DNA of 64,000 bases from Melieria omissa (taxonomy: Eukaryota > Arthropoda > Insecta > Diptera > Ulidiidae). How positions within the stretch are numbered: position 1 is the stretch's first letter; every line of letters begins with the position of its first letter. Of the stretch, positions 1 to 11,699 are shown piece by piece. The translations under genes and the position numbers were made by a program. The stretch is from positions 31,913,298 to 31,977,297 of the forward strand of contig OZ020267.1 in assembly GCA_963971225.1 (NCBI GenBank). Reading direction: 5' to 3'. A model generated the notes under the pieces. It saw nothing but the letters and a program-made list of their open reading frames with translations. It was not told where the DNA came from and ran no database searches.

Positions 1-257
1 TGGGCGGCCTCGAGTGCGGTGGCCGCCGGCGCCGGCTTGGGCTCCTGCAGCAGCAGTTCGTCGTCGTTGATGAGCAGCTTGAGCTGCGCATCCTGCAGCT
101 TGGCAGCGTCGGCCAGCTGCAGCAGCAATATGGTAGCAACACTCACTAATACTACAAAATTTACATGATCACAGCGCGTTTGCCGCTGCGTCGCTGCCAT
201 GGCGGCAACGAAGCGGCGTTGTTGTTGTTGTTGTGGTCTTTGATGTTTATTTGACAT
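1..257 (-). CDS. Partial first exon of a secreted or membrane protein (unrecognised)
   Basis: Reading the minus strand from an ATG at 257-255 gives 85 codons plus two bases, open to the window edge. The first 31 residues are basic and polar with a five-glutamine run. Residues 32-51 form a hydrophobic stretch (VNFVVLVSVATILLLQLADA) ending in a small-residue motif typical of signal-peptidase sites. It is followed by charged sequence (AKLQDAQLKLLINDDELLLQ) and an Ala/Pro-rich stretch. The start has A at -3. An in-frame second Met (residue 20, codon 200-198) has a stronger G-3/G+4 context and would give a signal peptide of more usual length, so either start is possible. High GC and strong codon bias compared with the flanks support coding. 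I do not recognise the family; extracellular, secretory or type I membrane topology is inferred from the hydrophobic segment only. Confidence 0.75.
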   Translation of the reverse strand, partial: MSNKHQRPQQQQQRRFVAAMAATQRQTRCDHVNFVVLVSVATILLLQLADAAKLQDAQLKLLINDDELLLQEPKPAPAATALEAA

Positions 258-1960
258 ATTGTTGGATTGTTTTAAAATTTTCAGTATTTAAATTTATGCG
301 TTACGTGCGCACCGAACGCCTAGAACGCGTCTGTTTACCGCGCCGCCATTTTGTTCTGGCAGTTTGACAATTTTCAGCTTAAAAAAAAACACACTAACAA
401 TACTCTTTTTCACGGTTTCTTATTTTTTCGTGTTTTTAAATTTGTGTCACGTACTCACACCCACAGCGACCGCCTGTCAACCGATTTTTGTTCCACTGTC
501 GCGCGTAATGCAGTCATTGTCGCGCGCCTTAAAATTTCAACGCTTTGCTCACCGTTCCTCCGAGTGTCGCTAACGAGCCGCCAACTCGGCTCTACTGAAT
601 TGAATTAACTTGCCCGAACGCCTAAAAGTATGCCACCGTTTTCGCACAATTTGCCATGTTGCACGTTTTCGCGCGCGCGCTGCCCATTCAAATTTTATGC
701 CCAGCTCGGCGCATAGTTTTATCTTTTTTTTATTGTTGTTGTTATTGTTGTTGTTGTTGTTGTTAATTTGTTATTGGCCTATTTGGCCGCGTCCACTGCT
801 CGTAAAATGTGTAAATTTTCAAATTTACCGCCTAAATTTAGGCTATGAAAAATGTCACTTTGCCTATTTGTGCGCTCGCGCTCGCATTTCAGCTTTTTGT
901 TGTCCTGTTCGTGCAGCTATTTTGGGGTGTTCACGGTTTTTTATTGCGCTTTTCACTTACAATGACGCTTGATTACATTTTAAAATGTCAAGTGCTCGTA
1001 GTTGTTGTTGTTGCTGTTGTGTAAATAAGCATCGTTTTACAAGCAGCAATGTGAGTTGTGGCACTCGCCGTTAGCTCGTCGTCGCAGCGACTGCGGCGCT
1101 TGCAGCAGCTTCGCATACCATCACGTATTCGTTTTTATGTTTACGCAGCGAAAAGTAGTTTTTTGTTGTTGGCTTCGGGCGCTGTTCGCGTGTGGGCGTT
1201 TCTTGCTGCTGGCAATCTGTAATGAAATGTGAAATAAATTGTTGTAATTAGTGGAGAAGTTTTTCGCATCGAGTTGTAAAAATTAAAACTGCTGTGTTGG
1301 ATGTTTGTTCGGTTTGATTTTAAGTATTTTTATTTGCTTTCTTTTTCGCCCTTGAGTAGCATACTTTACGGCGTGTTGTAAACTGCAGAGGCCATCACAA
1401 TGCAATGAGGGTTACGTGTATTGTAAGGAAACGTGTACGAGTGTTAAAATGTTTGCAAAAATGTAAAGCCGACTTGTAAAACCGACCTTAAATCTAACTG
1501 TCGGTGTATACTTTAAGGCGCCTCCAGCTAATTATGGCGTTGTAAAGTGGGCTGTGCTTTCTGTTTTGGCAGTTTAAATAGGTTTCTGCTAACAGGTGCG
1601 GATTCATGGCGACTTATTCGTTGAATTTTATGCGCTAAAGGGAATTTAGTGCTGCTGCAGACTCAAATGTTTTATAATCAGGTGGCTTATTCTCACTTTC
1701 ATTGTATGAGTTGTCGAGAGAAGTGCTTCGTTCTCTCGCTATTCCTCTCGGCGTAAATTTGTTTAGTGGAATTTTAAGTCAATGCGAAAGATAATCCTTG
1801 ATGGATTAAGTGCTATTAAAAAACTAAGTTAGCGGAAACTGAAGTCAATAAAATCCTATCAATTAAATACTATTAAAGACAGTAAGATCGAAGTCTTATG
1901 AAGGCTCCAGAGAGGAGTGAACAAGGTAAAAAAACGACAGCACAAACTCTCGTGGTATAC
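258..1960. other. Upstream non-coding region of the partial gene
   Basis: No supported coding sequence. This is AT-rich single-copy DNA with GTT/CAA runs (733-765, 998-1021), which should hold the promoter and 5' UTR of the minus-strand gene at 1-257. It carries one exact 14-mer insulator-like motif (620-633) and two weaker relatives, GCATACTTTACGGC at 1359-1372 and a TATACTTTAAGGC form at 1505-1518. I could not place a TATA box or initiator with confidence. Confidence 0.5.
620..633 (-). promoter_or_regulatory. Su(Hw)-like insulator motif, exact copy
   Basis: Plus strand reads GCCTAAAAGTATGC, the complement of GCATACTTTTAGGC. It lies about 360 bp upstream of the start codon of the minus-strand gene at 1-257. 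Strand is given as the one reading GCATACTTTTAGGC. Assignment to a Su(Hw)-type zinc-finger site rests on the consensus as I recall it; recurrence of the 14-mer itself is directly visible. Confidence 0.6.
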
Positions 1961-1964
1961 AACT

Positions 1965-4340
1965 TTCCCATTAAAAATTTGTCCACACCCATAATCCACC
2001 CATTGGTAATATTAACACATCCCTAATCTACTCAATGGTAATTTTACCACACCCATTGGTTATCCAAAATCTGTATCCAAATCTACTCGTTGATCATTTA
2101 ATTGCATCGCAATCTACTCACTGAACTTTTCACAGCCACAAAATACACATTGGTAAATTTAACGAATTATTTTTTTTTGTAATTTTACAATAAACATAAT
2201 TTACCCATTGGTAAATTAAACACATTCACATTGTATCTATTGGCAAATTTAACACAGTCACAACCTAATAATTAAACACAGTTTATTTGTTGGTAATTTT
2301 ACAACAAACAGAATCTACCCATTGGTAAATTTAGCAAACCATACCCACACATATGAAAATTTACCAGACTCATAGATAGATTTGAAAGGGGAAATGTGCA
2401 CTGAGACCAAAGTTGATCTATTGTGCCCCCTACCAGACTCATTGTATCTATAGGTAATTTTACCATATCCATAATCTACCAATTGACTTTTCGCAAACTA
2501 CTCACTGGCCTTGTCACAGCCACAAAATACACATTGGTAATTTTAACGAATTCATTAGTAAATTTAATACATTCCCATTGTACCATTGATAATATTAAAC
2601 ACAGTCTAGTCATTGGTATTTTTACCACAATCAGAATTTACTCATTGGTAAATTTAACACATTCACAACCTAACCATTGGTTATATTAAACACAGTCTAG
2701 TCATTGGTATTTTTACCACAAGAAGAATATACTCATTGGTAAATTTAGCACACCATAACCACAAATTTGTAAATTTACCACATAGGTACTTTAATCATAT
2801 TCATAATCTGCCCATTGACTATTTTAGCACACCTGGTGTCTAGTCATTGGTAATTCTACCATACCCAAAATATTCTCATGGTATTGTTACCAGTTTTGCA
2901 ATCTACGTACTTGTAATTTCACATGCACATTCTGCTCTTTGGCAAATTTAACACACTATAACCATATATTTTGAAATTTACCACATCTATGCTACACATT
3001 GGTACTTTTACCATACTCACAATCTGCCTATTGAGTGTTTTACCGCTCCTGGTATCTAGTCATTAGTAATTTTAGCAGACCAAAAATTTTCCCATTAGTA
3101 ATTTTAGTAAATCCACAATCTACGTTCTTGTAATTTTACACCCAAAATCCACATCACATCATAAGCACACACTTGTAATTTATCCGATCCATTCTACCCA
3201 TAGGTAATTTTACCATATCCATAATCTATCAAATGACTTTTTTACCGCACCTCGTGTCTAGCCATTGGTAATTTTACCATACCCAAAATGTTCTCATGGT
3301 ATTGTTAGCAATTCTACAATAACATACTTGTAATTTTACATGCACTTTCTACCCTTTGGTGAATTTAACACACCATAAGAATACATTTTTAAATTTACCA
3401 CATCCATACTACACATTGGTAATGTTACTATATCCATAATCTGCCCATTGAGTGTTTTACCGCGTCTGGTATCCAGTCATTAGTAATTTCACCACACCCA
3501 AAAATTTCCCATGAGTAATTTTAGTAAATCCACAATCTACGTATTTGCGAGTTTACACCAAAAATCCACCCACTGGCAGATTTAGCACATGTTACCCATA
3601 CATTTGTAAATTTACCACATCCATGGTACCCATTCGTAATTTTACCATATCCGTAATCTACTTATTGACTATTTTACCGCAAAATGCGCCCATTTGTAGT
3701 TTAACCAATGGTAACATCTCCGTACTTTTTATTTTAAATCGACAATCTAGAATATTTGTTGGTAGTTTTAACACAAATACCAAACCCATCGAACCCATTG
3801 AGCATTAACCCATATCTGGAATTATTGATTATTTTCACAAATAACTCATTGGCAACTTAACGCCGACAAAGTAACCAATGGATAGTAGCATTGGTTACTT
3901 TATACACAGTATACCCATTGGTAAATTTACCACAACTACAATCCAACCATTGAAAATCTTACCATAACCACATTCTGCCACTGTCACTGCTAATTTTACC
4001 GCAGCCATTAAACATTTTACTATACCCATAATTTACTCATCGGTAATATTACCATATCCACAATCTATGCCATAGTAATTGTACCACAAGCACAGTCTAC
4101 CCACCAGTAAATTTACATTTCCACAACCTAAGCACCAGTTTTTTTACAACAATCATAATTCATCTATTGGTAATTTTACCACATACATACTCTATTCATT
4201 GATAATTTTATCACATTCGCGAACTATTTATTAGTAATTTTGAGAAATCTAATCATTGGTATTTTTACAAGAACCATATACTACACATTGTTCATTTTAC
4301 TACAACCAGAATCTACCCATAAGTAATTTAAACTTTAAAT
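1965..4340 (+). repeat. Degenerate ~32-bp minisatellite with ~417-bp higher-order repeat
   Basis: Units of about 30-34 bp follow the pattern ATCTACCCATTGGTAATTTT then ACCACACCCAT. Starts at 1993 and 2025 give a 32-bp period. Many units carry the dyad TGGTAA-TT-TTACCA. Larger units are visible: a 91-bp step (2597 and 2688), and a higher-order unit marked by CTGGT/CTCGT blocks at 2833, 3049, 3251 and 3466, i.e. halves of ~202-216 bp and a full step of ~417 bp. Divergence between units suggests an old array. Short open frames inside are by-products. Confidence 0.85.
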
Positions 4341-4444
4341 TGTTAAATGTTTCCCATTTTAGATCACAAAACTCCCTGTGACAGCGTTGCCACCTAAAAT
4401 GTCAGAGCAATAAGCTGTCAAAGTTCGGAGTTAGCTATAAAAAC

Positions 4445-4490
4445 TTATTGATCGAGGGCATTACGACACTTAAATGCCCTCGATCAATAA
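4445..4490. repeat. Perfect 18-bp inverted repeat (hairpin)
   Basis: Left arm 4445-4462 begins TTATTGATCGAGGGCATT and is exactly complementary to the right arm 4473-4490 (AATGCCCTCGATCAATAA), with a 10-base loop. It sits just outside the end of the minisatellite and about 70 bp before an isolated GCATACTTTTAGGC motif. It is shorter than an ordinary animal pre-miRNA hairpin; role unknown. Confidence 0.9.
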
Positions 4491-4560
4491 TTTACATCCA
4501 TCAAATTAATTGAAATAATTTTCAAGTAATTTTAATCGCTTTTAAAGTCAACATTTTATG

Positions 4561-4574
4561 GCATACTTTTAGGC
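4561..4574 (+). promoter_or_regulatory. Su(Hw)-like insulator motif, exact copy
   Basis: GCATACTTTTAGGC, identical over 14 bases to the solitary copies at 11076, 52247 and 59592 and to the complement at 620 and 59515. It is outside any tandem array. Confidence 0.65.
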
Positions 4575-4865
4575 TTAATTAAGATAAAAAAACTTTATTT
4601 ATTTCAAAACTCGAACTGACAATGTTCTCACACTGTGCGAACAACTGGCAGCAGTCGTTGCGTTCCCTTTCAACTCCCGCCCCCACCCCCACCCCACTCC
4701 CCCCACTTTTAGTCGCTTTAAACAACTCGGGAACAACTTCCTTAATCGATCATTAAATCCATTAGTTGTGCACCGTGGTTCAACCACTTTCAATTATGCT
4801 TGCTGCATAATTTATCTAAGTCTATGCCACGTTGCCAAGTTGCTGGGTTGCCCCAATTTCACACG

Positions 4866-4896
4866 CATACACACACACACACACACACACACACAA
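4866..4896. repeat. (CA)n microsatellite
   Basis: Nearly pure CA dinucleotide tract of about 30 bp. A second tract of similar length lies at 5146-5180. Confidence 0.95.
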
Positions 4897-5142
4897 ACCT
4901 ACTACTCTACCCCTACTTTATTCTTTCCCACTCTATGCCTCACTCGCCCTTTCATTTTAGTGCTTTAGAACTTTTTAGCTTTATAACAAAATTGTGTGTT
5001 TTTTTATTTGTATTTGTTTTTGTTATTGTTGTCGGCTAATTCAAAGCTGGCCTTTATTGACAACTCGACTCATGTCGGCGTCTTTTTGTGTTTTCATTGC
5101 AGGTACGTACAACAGTTTCTGTTTGGTATTTACATGTGTTCT

Positions 5143-5186
<44 letters not shown>

Positions 5187-5664
5187 TATATGGTAAAAAA
5201 TGAAAAGATATCCACCGCACAAGTGGGTCGACAGCAGGTGAGTGTTTTGCTGGCTTGGGTTGGGCAGCTTTCATACCCAACAAACGAGTGAATGAGGCCA
5301 GCAACGGTGCGGTTGCAAAGTGTTTGCATCAGCAAATTTTACCCCAAATGACAATAAATTCAGGGCATTATTTTGCGGCCGAATCGACAGGCAGTGCCGC
5401 TTAAGTGCGTTGGCGCACAGTCAAAAGGCGTAAAGGTACGTTGGCGGCAGCGGCGCACACTTGACATGCAATGCAATGGGTAAATAATGGCGAGCGAGCA
5501 GAGATACCAACTACAAAGCAAGCAACACTTTTTAACCCGGTTTACATATGACAACACGAGATCAGGTCAGGTGGCCGAAAATATGCACAACAATACGTTC
5601 GAGAGTCTATAAATACGCTTAGCATAGCCTTTGGTGGAAAGAGTTGCTGCGGTGCGCTTGTTTA

Positions 5665-5678
5665 GCATACTTTTGGGC
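5665..5678 (+). promoter_or_regulatory. Su(Hw)-like insulator motif, one mismatch
   Basis: GCATACTTTTGGGC, a single A-to-G change from the exact 14-mer. The same variant occurs inside the array at 32176. As I recall it, G is tolerated at this position in the Drosophila Su(Hw) matrix. Confidence 0.6.
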
Positions 5679-6589
5679 GATGTGACTAAATACACGCGCC
5701 ATGATTGATGGACTGTTTGATGTTGCGGCCAGTTTGGTTTATGGACATTTTTGTGTCTGTGTGTGTGTCCAGTATGGCGCATTGCCGTGTTTTAAGCGCC
5801 CAAAACCCATTAAGCCATTAGTTTCGAGTCAAAGCTAAACTACAGCAACAACGCAACGCAACAGATTTGCCAAGTTGAAATAATCGCGCAAGAGTAAATA
5901 AACCTTTGCACGCTGTGCAAAAACGGCGAATGACAATGCGACTGCGAGCAACAGAATTTTTTCTGAAAAAATCATCAAATTTGTTTGTTTTTTTTTAGGT
6001 GAGTAAAAGAGAAAAAAGTGAAGTCCACAGAATAAAAACAGAGTAAAATTGGATGCGAAATTAGATTTGGCAACAATGGCGTTGTGCCATTTCTTCCGGC
6101 AGCCAGCACTGTCCGTGCAGCTAGCCGGCATCCCATTTTAGTCTGCTTTGGGATTTTTAGCGTTGTGCTGTGTTTTGCTTTCAGGTTTCTTTTAGTTTGT
6201 ATTCTTTTTTTAAAACTCTCTGCAATTCTACAAAATATAATTTCAACGGGCAGCAGTAGTGAGCAGAGCAATGCATGAAATGAAATCAGGAGCGTAGGTT
6301 TATAAATGTTTAGTAGTAGAAGTTTTAATGGTGGACTTGACATGACTTCACAGACTTTGTGTTATGTCCACTTTAAGCTTCTTGGATAGCGACATTAAAA
6401 ATTTTCTTCAAGCAAAAGTTTCTTCAACACACAACGAGAGGCAGCACGTTTTTGTGCATCTTTACTTAAATAATCTATTTTAGTTTTTACTACATTGAAG
6501 TCTAATATCTAATTTTAAATATTAAACACTTTCTGTAAACAACTCGCAACAAACAAAAATCTGAGGACCGACCGGTGTCTTAGTGACAT

Positions 6590-9375
6590 TAATTAGAAAA
6601 CCATATGCATATCAGTATCGATATTCAGCCATCCATTGAGTGTTTTAGCAAGCAACAAAAATCAACACTAAAACATGAAACTAGCCTAAAAGTATACTAT
6701 CAATTACGTTTGGATGAACTTGCCAGCTTACTTGAAAGAATATATTCAAGTTTAAACTGATATTCACCCTATTGCTGACAAAAACTGGCAATAAAACTTG
6801 TACGTCGCCTAAAAGTATGCTACCAAATAAATAAATATGAAGTTCCGAACTTACTTGAAAGAACACCTTCAAATTCAAATCTATATCTAACTATCTCCTG
6901 TGTGTTAAAGCGTGTTTGAAATTAGCCTAAAAGTATGCTACCAAATATATATTAAGGAACATTCAAGCTAACTGAAAGCAGATATTCAAGTATAAACTGT
7001 TACTCAACCATCTGATGAATATTTTAGCAAGTTTTATACCAAAACTGACACATAAAATTTGAAAAGCATCCAAAAGTATGCTACCAAATAAATATATTGG
7101 AAGTTCCGAACTTACTTGAAAGGACACATTCAAGCTAAAGCCAATATTTAGTCCTCTCCTGGGCGATTTAGCATGTTACATACCAAAATCAAAACTTGAA
7201 ATTAGGCTAAATAAAAAACTTGAAATTAGGCGAAAAGTATGCTTCCAAATATATCTTAAAGAACATTCAAGCTAACTTTAAGTTTAAACTGTTATTCAAC
7301 CCTCTGCTGAATATTTTAGGAAGTTTTATACCAAAACTGACACAAAAGTTGAACAGCAAGTATGCTACTAAATATATATTTATGAATTTCCCAACTTACT
7401 TGCAAATACACCTTCAAGTTAAAATTAATACTCAACTTTCTCTTGGCTGTTTAAGCATTTTTATGCCAAAATCAATACATTAGACGTAAAACCAGCCTAA
7501 AAATATGCTACTAAATACGTCTTTGTGAACCTCGCTGTTTATGCATTCAACACCTAAAAAATGAATGTAGCCTAAAAGTATGCTACAAAATACATCCTTT
7601 TAAATACCTTAGCATATTTGAAAGAACACATTTAAGTTGAACCAATACTCAGCCCTCTCCTAGGTGTTTGAGCAAGCCTAGAAATAAAATCAAAGCTTAA
7701 AACATGAATACATCCTAAAAGTATGCCATAAGGTATGTCTTCAGAAACATTTGAGCTTACTTAAAAGCACACGCTCACATTTATTCCAATATTAAGCCCA
7801 TACCTGGGTACTTTTGTCAGTTTTTATACCGAACGAAACATGAAATTTAAAAGTGACCTAAAAGTATACTACCAGTTATAACTTAATGAACATCATAGCT
7901 AACTTGAAGAACATGTTCATGTTCATATCGATATTCAGCCCTCCCTTGGGTGTTTCAACAAGTTTTATACCAAAATCAACAACAAGAAACATATTAAAGT
8001 CAGCCTAAAAGTATACTACGAAATATTACTGTATGAACATCAGAGCTTATTTGAATTATTTAACCTTTCTCTGGGTTTTTTGGCATGTTTTGTACCAAAA
8101 TCAATACAAAATATGAAAGTAGCCTAGATGTATGCTACGAAATATATCTTTATAGTCATCTAGATCTTAGCTGAAAAGACACATTCAAATTCAAGACAAT
8201 ATTCAGCCTTCTGGTAAGTGTTGTACCAAACACAAAGCATTAAATATGAAAGAAGCCTAAAAGTATGCTACCAAATATATTTGTATAGACATCTCTAGCT
8301 TATACCAAAACCAATATTCAACCATTTAGCAAGTCTTAAAACAAAAACAACACATAAAGCAAGCCTTAAAACATAAACAACACATAAAGCATGAAAGTAG
8401 CCTAAAAGTATGCTACCAAATATGTCTTAAAGGACATCTCGGTTTTAGTTAAAAACACACATTCAGGTTCATACTAATATTTAGCCCTCTAGTAAGTTTT
8501 ACACTAAAGCTGACTTTTAAAACTTCAAGATAGCCTAAAAGTATACTACCAAATATATACTTAAGCACATCCGAGCTTACTGAAAGAATACATTCAAGTT
8601 CAAACCAATACCTAGCTTTCCTTTTGGGTGTTTTATAATGTTGTATACCAAAATCAGAATCAACATAAAATATGAAAGAAGCCTAAAAGTTTATGAACAT
8701 CTGAGCTGGTTTAAAACCAAATTTAAGTTCAAATTCAGTCCACTAGCGAGTCTTAAATCAGAATGAGCACATATAAAGTATGAAAGCAGCCTGAAAGTAT
8801 ACTATGAAATAAATCTTTAGGAACATCTGAGTTTGTCAAAAAATAATCACTTAAGTTCATAGCAATATTCAGCCCTCTAGCAATTCCTAAATCAAAACAT
8901 AAAGCATGGAAGTAGCCTAAAAGTATGCTACCAAATATATCTTTAGGAACATCCGAGCTTACTGACAATACATTCAAGTACAAACCGATAGTTTGCCTTC
9001 GTTTTGGGTGCTTTAGAAAGTTGTATACCAACACCAACACATAAAGCATGAAGGAAGCCTAAAAGTATGCTACCAATTATAATTTTAGGAACATCCGAGC
9101 TTACTGACAGCATACCTTGAAGCGCAAACCGATACTTAAACTTCCTTTTGGATATTTTATAATATTTTTACTAAAATCAACACATAAAGCATGCAAGTAG
9201 CCTAAAAGTATGCTACAAAATATATCGTTAGGAACATCCGAGCTTACTGAAAGAATACATTGAAGCACAAACTAATACCTAGAGTTCCTTTGGCGTGTTT
9301 TAGAAACTTTTATACCAAACTTAACACATACGTCAAAACCGCCTAAAAGTATGCTACCAATTTGAACTAAGTTGA
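6590..9375 (-). repeat. ~140-bp tandem repeat, each unit carrying a Su(Hw)-like motif
   Basis: About 21 head-to-tail units. The best conserved part of every unit is GTAGCCTAAAAGTATGCTAC, followed by CAAATATAT and then ACATCCGAGCTTACT-type sequence. Motif starts: 6684, 6807, 6925, 7069, 7229, 7353, 7495, 7570, 7713, 7856, 8003, 8122, 8255, 8400, 8533, 8681, 8789, 8915, 9057, 9200, 9341. Nine are exact GCCTAAAAGTATGC (6807, 6925, 7570, 8255, 8400, 8915, 9057, 9200, 9341); most others differ by one or two bases. Spacing is mostly 118-148 bp. The rest of the unit is visibly more diverged than the motif, suggesting constraint or recent homogenisation around it. Strand is that reading GCATACTTTTAGGC. 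Confidence 0.9.
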
Positions 9376-9379
9376 AAGA

Positions 9380-11485
9380 ACCCATTCAAGTTCAGTATGT
9401 TTTCTGGCACATTTTCATGCTTTTCAAAAATCCATCAATCTGCATTCAACATTCGCTTCGGCATATCCTCCCACAAGGACGCGCCTGTCCTTACAATTTT
9501 CGCTACTATTTTCGTTATGGTTGTGGCCGTTGGCGCTGCATAAGCTGCTTTGCTGCTTCTACTTTCCCCCCCACCACAGCTCCCTTACTTCCTCTTCAAA
9601 ACTGCACTGTGCCCTTTACTGCAGCGTTGTGCAACGCGAGGCCAGGCACCAGCGTCATCGCCAGCAGCTAGTTGCGCTCATATTTTATTGAGTAACTTGG
9701 TCCTTGAAATGCCTTTTGGTGCAGCGCAAATTCAAGTACGTACATTTTCTTGCATCGCTTAAGTTCAATGCTGCCGGAACGAATGAAATGCTATCATAAA
9801 AAAAAAACCAAAAAAAACTAGAGAATGTGAAAAAATAACTGAAATTGCAATATACAAAAGCAACAAATTGCAGTGCAGTTCATCTGCGAATTTCCAACGC
9901 TGCACGCACAGCAACAGCACCGTTTGCCATCTTCCAGCGCCGTTCCGTCATTTGCATTCACGGTTTATCTCGCCATGCGTTAAGCAAAGTGGCAGTCTGC
10001 CGCTCTCTGCATTTCGCTCGGCTGCAGCATAGCCAGCGCAGCGCACTTCTAGCGCCACTGCTGCATTGCTCCACGCCCGACTCGACACTCGTAGCTGCCG
10101 CACAGCATCGCTCGGCTGGCATCTATGTCAATGTCGGCCTTATTTGCGCTTTGTATCCTCTCACATATCGCCGCAGTGCTCAAGCCCCCACTGCACATCC
10201 TTCGCTGTGTTTGCTTGCTTCCTCTGTTGCGCTTCAAAAATTCATTCAAAGCAGTTTTCGGCTAGAATTACCCGCTGCCGTTGTCGTTCCGTACCGTTGC
10301 TCACTGCCGTATCGTTGGCACAAACACTAGAAGCGCTCTGCCACTCTTTTTTTCTTTCAGTCAGTGTTTTTTTTGTTGATATTTTATTGCAAGCGCGCTT
10401 GAATTTCCTTAAAGCGCACAGTGCACTTTCTCTAATTATCACATTTCAAGGAATGCTTGAAAGAGTCATAGTTTTTATTTTCTACTTTTTGTTTGTTCGC
10501 ATTTCTCTGTCAGCTGATAGTTTTTGCCACTCACTTTGTGGTCCTTTGAATTACGGTTGTCAGTTTGCTCTTTGTTCTTCGTCAGATACTTTTTCTGTAT
10601 TTCGAGTGTTCATTGAACTATGAGGACACACAGAGTAAGGGTTCACTCAAATTAAAATAGTTAAGTATGTCCAGGCAGCTTAAAGGTTTGTAAGACTGCA
10701 ACCATAACCACTTCTCTCAAAACCCTATCACCTAACCTTTATATTTCCTTCCTGAACCAACGCAATGCCTCGCATTAACAGGGGTCATTCCCTGCGCGTT
10801 TGTTCGAGTCAAACAAAAAAAAAACAAACCAGGCTTACAGACCAGTGTGAGCTGTGTTTATAGACAAATATACCAGAAAATCTGATATACATGAGAGTTG
10901 TGACGGTATTAGATTGTTTGGCCCACAGTTCCAAATCTTTTTTAAGAACAGAATTAGTAACAAAAAATATTTGAACAATTTATAGACCAAACTTTCTACT
11001 TCTAGCATACAAAAATAATATTGAAACGAAGAGTCACTCTGTGCTGTGATATTGGAACAATGAATGCTTTTCCAAGCATACTTTTAGGCATGCACTTTGG
11101 AGTACGCCAAACTTGCTATAATTCCGTTATGGCGAGGATGGTTTGCGAAAGGTGATGAGCTTTGTAAGAACAATCGAGATAGAAAGTACAACTGGAATGT
11201 GCAAGAAACTTCGGCGCAAAAAGAAAACTAGTATAAGAGCAGCAGTGGCAGCGCAAGGGGTCGAGTCTGTGTTAAACAAGCAAAGTGGTAACAAGTGTAG
11301 ATACAAGCGAAGTGTAAATCTGCAAATAAAGTGATTGTTAGTTTCTGACTGCGTTTTGCGCTGAATAATTGAAGTTGTTTTATTTTCAAACACAATCAAA
11401 ACGAACCTTGGAAAACAAACTTGGATTTTCGTAACAATATTAAAAATCTACTTGAAGTTGCTGGAATATCTGTTATTTTTTAGCA
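9380..11485. other. Single-copy region, partly GC-rich, no supported gene
   Basis: 9500-10350 is richer in GC and in GCAGC/GCTGC words, and keeps overlapping open frames of 161 and 185 codons. These overlap each other, have no recognisable domain and no codon bias pointing to one frame, so neither is called. The stretch could be an enhancer or 5' UTR-like segment. An exact insulator-like motif lies at 11076-11089. Confidence 0.5.
11076..11089 (+). promoter_or_regulatory. Su(Hw)-like insulator motif, exact copy
   Basis: GCATACTTTTAGGC followed by ATGC, an isolated copy 1.7 kb after the ~140-bp array and in the opposite orientation to that array. Confidence 0.65.
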
Positions 11486-11490
11486 TTGCT

Positions 11491-11566
11491 GTCCTCGATA
11501 GTCCAGCGGGTAATACGCTGACTTCTCATACCAGAAGCTCTAGGTTGGATTCCCAGCTCGGGCTGG
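11491..11566 (+). pseudogene. tRNA-Glu-like pseudogene or SINE head
   Basis: A box A-like TAGTCCAGCGG (11499-11509) and a box B-like GGTTGGATTCC (11543-11553, one change from the RNA polymerase III consensus GGTTCGATTCC) are spaced as in a tRNA gene. The anticodon region resembles tRNA-Glu(CTC) (CTGACTTCTCATACCAGAAG), but with extra bases that break the loop. The acceptor stem pairs at only about five of seven positions. It is therefore a decayed tRNA copy or, more likely, the tRNA-derived head of a SINE, as non-LTR-like sequence follows about 150 bp downstream. Confidence 0.6.
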
Positions 11567-11699
11567 TGAAACACTCATTCTGTGGACTTCCAAGAGGACA
11601 CGTCCAATAGTGGCTACAGAAAGTGGTAGACCAGCAGTTCGCTGATCATCAATGATCCAACACAAGTGGACTTCGTCAGGCTGAACAGTTTCTGGTCCC

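Larger units (their letters stand above)
4345..6585. other. Single-copy intergenic DNA with microsatellites
   Basis: No coding sequence supported. Contains an 18-bp perfect hairpin (4445-4490), two insulator-like motifs (4561, 5665), CA tracts at 4866-4896 and 5146-5180, and poly-C/CCCCAC sequence near 4678-4708. Frames around the CA tracts encode His/Thr or Cys/Val runs only and are not genes. Confidence 0.6.

Noticed and set aside
4445..4490. Hairpin as a microRNA precursor
   Set aside because: Arms of 18 bp are too short for a typical animal precursor and the stem has no bulges; kept as an unexplained hairpin.
9845..10623. Overlapping open frames of 161 and 185 codons
   Set aside because: They overlap in different frames, contain no recognisable domain and sit in GC-rich sequence where stops are rarer.
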